DNA from: an uncultured Burkholderiales bacterium
Lineage (GTDB): Bacteria; Pseudomonadota; Gammaproteobacteria; Burkholderiales; Burkholderiaceae_C
Length of the DNA stretch: 54,554 bases
Assembly (NCBI GenBank): GCA_937927685.1
Contig: CALBSC010000036.1
Location: 1 to 54,554 of the forward strand
Reading direction: 5' to 3'
In this document: positions 42,501 to 51,500 of the stretch, in pieces
Position numbering within the stretch: position 1 is the stretch's first letter
Layout of the letters: each line of letters opens with the position of its first letter
Made by a program: the position numbers and the translations under genes
Notes under the pieces: model-generated
What the model saw: only the letters and a program-made list of their open reading frames with translations
Database searches by the model: none
What the model was told of the DNA's origin: nothing

Positions 42501-45500
42501 ACGAGCAGCAGCGACCAATGGGCACGCCTGTCGCCGCTGTCGCTGGGTACCCATGTGCTGACAGCCCGCGTGCTTAACACTTACACGCGGGACACGAGCC
42601 CAGAACTGGACCGTGCAAGCCTGCCCATGTTTGTGGTGCAGTCGTTCAACTTCAATCAACTGCTGTTGAATGCCGATCCTGCGACCAACCTGATTCCAGC
42701 CACCCAGTCGGCCGGGGCCGTCGTCCTGAACAACATTGCAGTCAACAAGCCGATTCTGGGCGGCACCCTGGCCACCGCCCTCGGACAGGATGAACGCCTG
42801 GGGGTGTACGACACCTTCCAGGGGCGGGAGACCTTCCTCGGGACGGCCACCTTGGTGGCCACAGCCAACAGCACCAACCAGCCCACGGGTGCCTACACCT
42901 GGCGCTTCGCCTGCAACACCCCCCTCACCAATGGCGACCACCGCCTGAGCGTTCGGCTGGAAACTGTTCGTGACAACACCACCGAGGTGCGTCTGGCCAT
43001 GGCGCAGGACCTGTCGGTGGCTTTGCCCATCTTGAGTATTGCGCCGGCGGCAGTATCGCCCAACGGCATCTCTACAGACACTGGTTGGTCCAGTACCGAC
43101 AACATCAGCAGCAACCGGACACCGATGTTCCAGTTGGTGTTTCCGACCATGGGACGCCGGGCGGGCGATATCGTCACACTGACCAACATCAATGCACGGG
43201 ACGCCAGTAACAACCCGACGGTGGTCTACACCTACACCCTCTCGGCCAGCGATGTGGCACAAGGGGTTGCCAATTTCACAACGAGCAGCCTATTGCCCCT
43301 GGGTGCCAATGCCAGCGTCAACAGAACCTTGGGCTTGATGGTCAGCATCCGGGGCACGGCGGTGAACAGCCCGGTCATTCAATCGGCTGAGCCACTGACC
43401 TATGTGCTCGACACCGCGCCTCCCTCGGCACCGGTGCTTCGCTTGTTGACGGACACGAGCTATGACGCCAGCACGCAAAGCGGTTATTACATCACCCGCG
43501 TGCCCACGCTGGGAATCGACACGTATGTCGCATCAGAAAACAAACTGCAAATCCAGTGGCGACGCAACGGCACCAGCCCTCAGACCTCCGCATGGCAGGA
43601 CAGCACCGCCTTGCCAGCACTGTTGACCGATGGCACACAGGACGGCACCTGGACGGTCTTCGCCCGTTTCATGGACGTGGCCGGCAATGTGAGCGCGGTG
43701 AGTCCGGTGGACAAGCTGGGCCCCGGAACAGGCTACCTCAGCTTCACGCTCGACACCCGAGCCCCTGCGACGCTGTCAACCCCCACGCTCTTGCTGGATT
43801 CCACCAACAGTGCCAATGCCAGTTATGCCAGCGATCGTGTGACCTATGATTTCCGTTTGAGGGATGCAATACCGGCATCGCTGGAAGTCTATTCAAACCT
43901 GCAACCCACCGCCCGGCTGGAATACCGGGTGTGGCTCGATGGCAGAGCGACGCCAGTGCAATGGTTTGGCAGTTACCTGGACGCGCTGGGCGCTGCCAAC
44001 AATTTGTCTGGCGACGCGCTCACCGCCTGGACGCAACTCGATGGCAATGCGGACAGAACCGCCATGACGGCGATGCTGACCGAGGGCCTCTACCACGTGC
44101 AGCGCCGGCAGACCGACCTGGCCGGCAATGTCAGCAATGAGTCGCTCGACTGGACCTTCACGCTCGAGTACCAATCCAGCCCGCTGTCGGTGGCGCTGGC
44201 CAACGACACGTCGACCAACCAGCGCATCACCCGCGACGTGAGCGTGGTGCTCAAGCGGCAGGGGGTACCGCTGGCGGCCGATGCCGATCCGGGCAGCCGA
44301 TGGACCTACGAGCTGACGGGTTACACCGATGCCAATCACACCCGCTCCAACGGGGTGCTGACTTCCACCAGCACCTATGTGCCGCCCTCGGTGGATGGCT
44401 ACTACACCCTGCGAGTCACGCAAACCAACAAGGCCGATGTGAGCAGTGAGGGCGTGCTGGAGTTTCAGCGCGATACCACGGCGCCGGACAGGCCTGGCGC
44501 GATTTCCCTGTGGAATGGCACGGACACGCACCGGGGTGACGCACCCGACAACACGGGCGTGGGCGACAACGTGAGCAGCGCGCGCACGCCCACTTTCATC
44601 GTCAGGCTGCCCCCGAGCAGCACGGCGGACAGGGCCCCCCAGGCCGGCGATCGGCTTGACCTCTACCTGCAAGACACCAGCGCGACAGGAACCACCCAGG
44701 TGCTGTGGGGGCGGCGTGTGCTGACGCAAACCGATGTGGACAACCCCGCCCGAGAAGTGCGAATCATCGCCAACCCACTGACAGCAGACCAGACCTACAC
44801 TTTCAAGACCCAGTGGGTGGATAAGGCGGGCAATGCTTCGGACTGGGGTCCATCGATGAGCTACCGACTCGACACCCAGGTCCTGGCCCCCACCATCGAC
44901 GATCTGCAGTTGCCCGGAGTCCCCCGCAACTTCATCAACCCCCAAAGCAGTGTGCAATTTACCGGCACGGGCGAGGCGAGGTCTTTGCTGACCCTGCGCT
45001 GGGGCGGCCGGGACCACACGGTGGACGTGACCCCAAGCGGCGCGTGGGCGCTGACCGTGGACCGCGCAGACTTTGATGCCGACACGGCGCGCCTGGCTTT
45101 TGACAGCACGGTCACGGTTTCGCAGGTGGATATTGCGGGCAACGTGTCGCCCACAGCCAGCATGCCAGTGGCGGTGAATGCCCTGGCCCATCCCATCGCG
45201 GCGGTGATCGACCAGGTCAGCGGTGCCAATGCCACAGGACTGATCGTCCCGGGGCAGTCCACGGACGAACGACTGCCCCTGCTGTCTGGCCATTTGAGTG
45301 ACCTGCTGCCTGCGGCGCAGCGCGCCGATGGCAGTGATCAGCCCGTGGTGCGTGTGTACGACGGCACCCAATTGCTGGGGGTTGCCCGGGTGCAGGGCAA
45401 CCAGTGGACTTACCAGACAAGCAACGCACTGACACCAGGCCTGCACACCTTTCGAGTGGAGGTGTATGACCCCTTGACCTTGCAGACCGGCACGGCCAGC

Positions 45501-48500
45501 GCTCCCTTCAGTATCAACAGCAACACCGTCACCTTGGATGTGCGTGATACGGTGAATCCGGCGCACTGGCTCATTACCGACACCCCCATGCCCACGTTGA
45601 CCGGGACGCTGAAAGCCCCCCTGGCTTCCAATGAATCGCTCGCGGTGTATGACCGCCAGGCAGATGGCAGTTTCAGAAAACTGGGGGCGGTAGATGCCAC
45701 CGCTATTTTCCCCACGTCCAATGGTGCACTGGGCTGGTCCTACGACATGCCCATCGCCATGTTTGGCGAACATGTGTACCGGGTGCAGGTAGAAGCCCCT
45801 GATGGCACTGCACGCATGAAGCTGGATCAGCGGGTTCAGTATGACTTCAACAGCCTCACCATTGACCCAGCGTCGGACACAGGTCTGTCGAATGAGGACA
45901 ACATCAGTCGAGTGACCTCCCCCACGATCCTGATTCACCTGGCCTCCAACACGGCTCTCAACGCAGTGGTGCGCCTGAAAGTGAATGGCTCGGTGGTGCC
46001 TGGGGCCACTTACCAACACACCATTAGTGAGAACGATTTGACCGCAGGCCAGTTCAGCATGACTTTTCCTGACCTGTCATCCTTGACCGGCAGCAATGGA
46101 CTGTCCATCGGTGACGCCATCTATACCCTCAGCGCCACGGTGGGAGGAAGGCCGATCGTGAGCGATCTGCTCTATCAACTGGATACGACCCGACCTGACT
46201 ATGCACCGACTGTGTCATTCAGTCGCTTCACCGGTGGTGACACGGGTTTCACCGCTGACGCCAATCTGCGTGTGGCATTGCCACCCAATGCCGTCAAAGC
46301 GGCCAATGATCTGGCAGAGGTTCGGGTGTTGAACGCGCAAGGCGTGGAAGTTTTGGCCTGGACCCCGGTCGATGCATTCAACCAAGGCTTGCGCGTCGAC
46401 GGAAGTCGATTCACCTTGACGGATGGTAGCTACAGTCTGCCATCACGCGCCACCGATATGGCCGGCAACACGGGCTTGCAGCCTGGCAATGTTCTCTCGT
46501 TGAAGCTCGACACCCAAGCCGCACAGGTGACGTCCATCACGCCCTGGAGCAGCGCAGCCACCGACCCGGCCTTGCAGCAGGATGCACGTTTGAACCGGCT
46601 TGAAACGACTGTCCAGGCCCAACTGCAGTTCAAGCTGAGCTTCAGTGAGCCCGTGAAAGGGCTGACGCTGGACAACCTGAGGCTCGATGTCTCCGGTCCG
46701 GCGTCCACGCGACCCACGCTGGACAGCCTGACGCCCCTTCAGGCAACAAACGGCTACGCCAGCGAATGGCTGGTCATGGTCACCCAACTCAACCACTTGA
46801 CCACCGGTGAAACGCTGCAGTTGTCGGTGATCAACGGCGATGGCGTGCTGGATCAGGCCCTCAATCAGAACGTCGACCTGTCCTATGTCCTCGGCACGGG
46901 TTTGACCACCGATCTGGACGCCACGCTCGTCATCACTTCGGTCATGTCCGGCGGGCAATCCTTGCTCGCGAGCCCCAACGCCTCCAGCGTGACCTTCAGC
47001 GGTGCAACCATTCTGAATGGCGTGCAGTTGTCGGGCACCACCACCTCGGTCGAACCCGGACAAGGCGTGGTCGTGTCGCTGGTCAGTGATGACGGTGTTG
47101 CGGTGTATGCCCTGCCACCGCTGCCGGTGGGGCAGGACGGCAACTGGACTGCATCATTGAATCAGACAGAGGCAGGTGCAGGCCTCGGAATTTTGGCTGA
47201 TCGGAGCCATTACACCTTGCGTGCCACGGTGCAGGATGTGAGTGGCAATCCCGCGCAAGCGTCCCTCGGGGTTCAGACTGTGCTGAGTGCGACGATCGCA
47301 GTCAACCGGGTGGTGGCCAACAATGCTGCGACTGATGAGGTGCTGAACTTTGTGTCTGATACCCCCGACCTGGCTGTCACGGCGGTGGACAAATCCTTGG
47401 GGCAGTTGGGACAAACCTCTGTGGCCGGTTTCACGGTCAGTGGCGTCACCACGATTGAAGCGGGTGCCAACAAGATCCGCGTCCAGTTGGTGCGCAATGG
47501 CATTGCGCTCGTCACAAATTCCGGGTCGGTCAATGCGGACGGCAGTTGGACCGTGCGCTTCACCGGCAACCAGGTCAGGAACTTGGCCGATGGCGACTGG
47601 CAGCTGGTGGCCCTGGGGACGGACAACGTTGGCAACATCGCAGCCAATTCCGAGCGCATCCGGTCGTTCACGGTGGACACGCAGGCCAGTGTCACCCTGG
47701 ACCCGGTCAGCCTCGATGGCCGAATCAACCTCCGTGATGATGGCGCCACCCTGGTTGTGAGCGGCAACTTTGCGGACATCGAGCTCTTTCGCACACTGTC
47801 GCTGTCCTTGCGCGACAGCGGTGCCGGCGGTTCGTCGGCAGTGGTCTGGCGTCAGGACAACATTGGTCTGACGGCGGTGGACAACACCTCGGGCACCTGG
47901 CGCTACGACGTGCCCCTGTCGCAGTGGGATGACCTCTTGCGTGCGGGTAATCTGACACGCAACGCACAAGGGGTGTCGAGTCTGGTGCTCACGGCCACGG
48001 CGGTGGACACGGCCGGCAACGTGGCGAGCAGTTCTGCGGCCCTCACATTGGACCGCGTGGTGCCGGTTGCACCCGATGTGGCAACCACGCTCTGGCAGGT
48101 GGTGGGCGACAACGCGCCGGTGCTGTCTGCCACACAATTGGCCCGAGCCACCAGCCTGGCCGACACCACACGAGGTGTCATGCTGGCGCCGCAGGCGATG
48201 GTGTCAGCAAACAACGATATCGCTCTCATCACGGTAGACGCCACCAGTGCCCAGCCCCTGACCGATCAGTGGCGACTGGGCCCGGCGGTATGGTCGTTGA
48301 ACACCCCGGTGAATGCCACCACGCTGACGCTGGGCAGTGGGTCGTCAGCACTGACGCTGACCTATGCCTACGACGCGACCCAGCAGCGCTTGCGCATCCA
48401 ACCGGCGTCGAACAACGTCTTCACCGCCCAGCAAGTACAACAGGTGCTGAACGAACTGGCCTGGGTCAACACGTCAAGCGACCAGACGCTGGCGCAATCG

Positions 48501-51500
48501 GACCGGGCCTTCACCCTGCAATACACGGACGGCTTTGGCAACGTGAGCGATGCCCGGTCTGTGACTGTCAAGGTGGATACCCAGGCCCCCGTCACCCTGA
48601 GTCAAGTGGCCGTGACCACTGCGGTCACAGGGACTGCCAATGACGGGTGGGTGGTGTCCAACAGCCTGAATGGCACCAACACGGCGCTCAAGATCTCGGC
48701 CACCATCGGTGCGGGAGAAGCCACCGGCGGTTACGCCGAGTTTTACGTGGGCTCTGTCAAGCTCGGCACCAGCAGTACGATCAGCGATACCGACACCACG
48801 GTGTCCATCACCACGGCGATCAGCGGCGCCGTCACGGCCACCCCCGCCGAGTTGCAAAGCGTGATCACGGCAGGCGGCCTGGTGAGTATTCAACTCTACG
48901 ATGCCGTCGGCAATCGGCTGAGTGCCGACGGCCCCAGTCTGGTGCGTGATGTGGCGGCTCCCAACATCGCCCAGATCAGTACTGACACGTCCGATGGTGC
49001 TTACACCTCAGGCGCCACCATCGTCCTGCGCTTGCTGACCGACGAAGACATCGTGGGAGCTGGCAGCGCACTCGACGTGACCCTCAACACAGGAACCGCC
49101 GGTGTGACCAACCGCGTCGTCACGCTCTATCGCGACGCAACCAACGCGAAGCTTTTCACCGGCACCTACACCGTGCAGCCGGGAGACACCAGTGCCGACC
49201 TGGGGGTGAATCAGGTGGCCTGGAGCCCATCAGTGGGGGCGGTGACGCTTCGGGATGCTGCCGGCAACCCCTTCAACCTGAGCATCGCCGCCTTGACGAC
49301 TGCGAACACCTTGGCGGGCGCTCGTGACATCCAGATCGACACCATGGCACCGTCGGCAATTGATCTGGTGGCAGGTGGCGTGCTCAATACCACCGGTCAG
49401 CAGAACTACGCCGTGGCCTCGGCGGGCGTTGACGTGCCGCTGATGGGAGCCGTGGGTCAGGTGACGGACACTGATGTGACCCGACTGATCCTCACCATCA
49501 ATGGCGCCGACACACTCAATGATGTGCTTGCCGTGGGCGGACTTGCACTGAGCTTGAACACCACCGTTCGCAGCGGTTCGACCACGGTCAGCGGCCTCTC
49601 GGTGAACTGGGCGTACAGCGCAGGTGGGGTGCTGACGTTCACCCGGCCCGACGGGGGCACCTGGACCCCGGCAGACCTTCAAACCCTGGAAAGCAGCCTG
49701 ACCTTCCGCACCTATCTGCCAGCGCAACAGGGGACACGCACCTTTGCCATCCTCCATGCGGACCGGGCGGGTAACCCCAGTGTGTCGTCCACACAAACCG
49801 TGATGGTTGACTTTCGGGCACCTAATGCTCCCGATCTGGATGCGCTCAGTTCCGGCTTGCAGCGCGCGGCGGCGACTTTCTATGGAGTGGCCAACCTGGG
49901 CACTGACAAGGCCATTGCTCCCCAAGCGGAAGCCAGTGACGTTGACATTGCGCAGATCAGGCTGATGGTGGGCGGGGTGGTCGACAGCAGGGATCAGCTC
50001 AAGCTGGGCGCGCTGTCACAGGCCCTGAACCCAGGCTCGAGCAGCAGTGGCACCAACCTGACGATCAACGGGGTGACTGGCGTCGACTGGAACTACAGCA
50101 CCAGCAAGGTGTTGACCCTGACCCGCACTGGCGGCGGGGCCTTCACCGCTGCGCAAATTCGCGACATCGAGCGTGGCTTGAATTTCAATACTACGGCGGG
50201 TGCCACATCGGGCGCGCGCACCTTCACCCTGCAAAACACTGACGTCGCTGGGAATGCCAGCGCCACGTCACAACAAACCTTCACGGTGGATACGTCGGCA
50301 CCGGTGGTGAGCACGGTGGCCATCCAGGGCACGACCGCCGCAGGGGTGCCCAAAGCCATCCTCGGGGTGGGTGATCAAGTCCGGGTGGTATTGACCATGA
50401 GCGAGGCTGTGGTGGTGGACACCACCTTGGGCCGGCCCACCTACAACCTGGTGCTGGATGTGGGTGGCACGGTCTCGGCCATCTATGTGGGGGGCAGTGG
50501 CACCAACACGCTCACACTGGCCTACACCATTGCGGCCACCAACAGTGACACAGCGGGAGGGGTGACCTCCGCGGCCTCGCCCTGGAACCTGAATGGCGCG
50601 ACGCTTCGCGATTTCGCGGGTAATGCAGCCGCACTCTCCTCCATGCCTGCGCCTGCCGCCAATACGCTGAAAGTGGATACAGCGGCTTCATCGCCTGTAA
50701 CCAACATGATGGTGCTGGACACCAACCTGCCTAGCAGCACAAATGGCAGTGTGAAGGTCTTGAACTCATCGCTGTTTCAGCTGTCATCGGCCCGTGGTGT
50801 TCACTTTGGATACAACAACACGTCCGCAATCACCATCCGATACCGGCAGGATGATGGCTCGTCACTGAGTTTTTCCTTCACTGACAACACGTCCTACACC
50901 GGTGTGGCAAGTATCAAAACCGCGGCAGACAATGCGTTTTCCAGCAGTACGCTCGGGCAAGCCGGTTTGTTTGATTTTGGAATTGATGGGGCATCAGGCT
51001 CTGGCTATTCAAATAACAGCAGCAGCACGACACAATTCCGATCCAGCGGAGACGGCATTGCGCGGATAATGTGGATATTTTTGCAGGCCAAGCCTGGCAA
51101 ACTGGTGGACGAGTCGAGGTTGTCGATCACCAACACCTTTTACTACTGGCTGCCCAGCGGTGCCTCGGCCGGCACCCCGGGGGCCAGTGCGGTGACCTAC
51201 GACGCCGCATTGGCCTGGGGCAATGCGCCGCCTGCGGTGCCCGGTGGCGCCACGGTCAACCTGGGTGGTGGCAGTACGTCCAACACGCAAATTGCAGTGG
51301 GCGGACATATCGACAGCGCCACCAACAACAGCAATGGCTGGATTTACCAGTACCAGGGCTTGTCCCGCAGCACGCCCACGGCAGAAAGCACGGTGGACAC
51401 CCAGGTGGATAACCGGCTGGTGTTTGATTTTTCTGCCGCGGGCGGTATCAGCAAATCCACCGTGCTGGGCAGTGTCACCGCTGGCCCTGGAAGACTTGGC

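Noticed and set aside
43893..46019. Antisense open frame of 708 codons opposite giant 2
   Set aside because: It has no recognisable domains, no ribosome-binding site and shadow-like His/Arg/Gly-rich composition. It is a by-product of high G+C third positions in the real gene.
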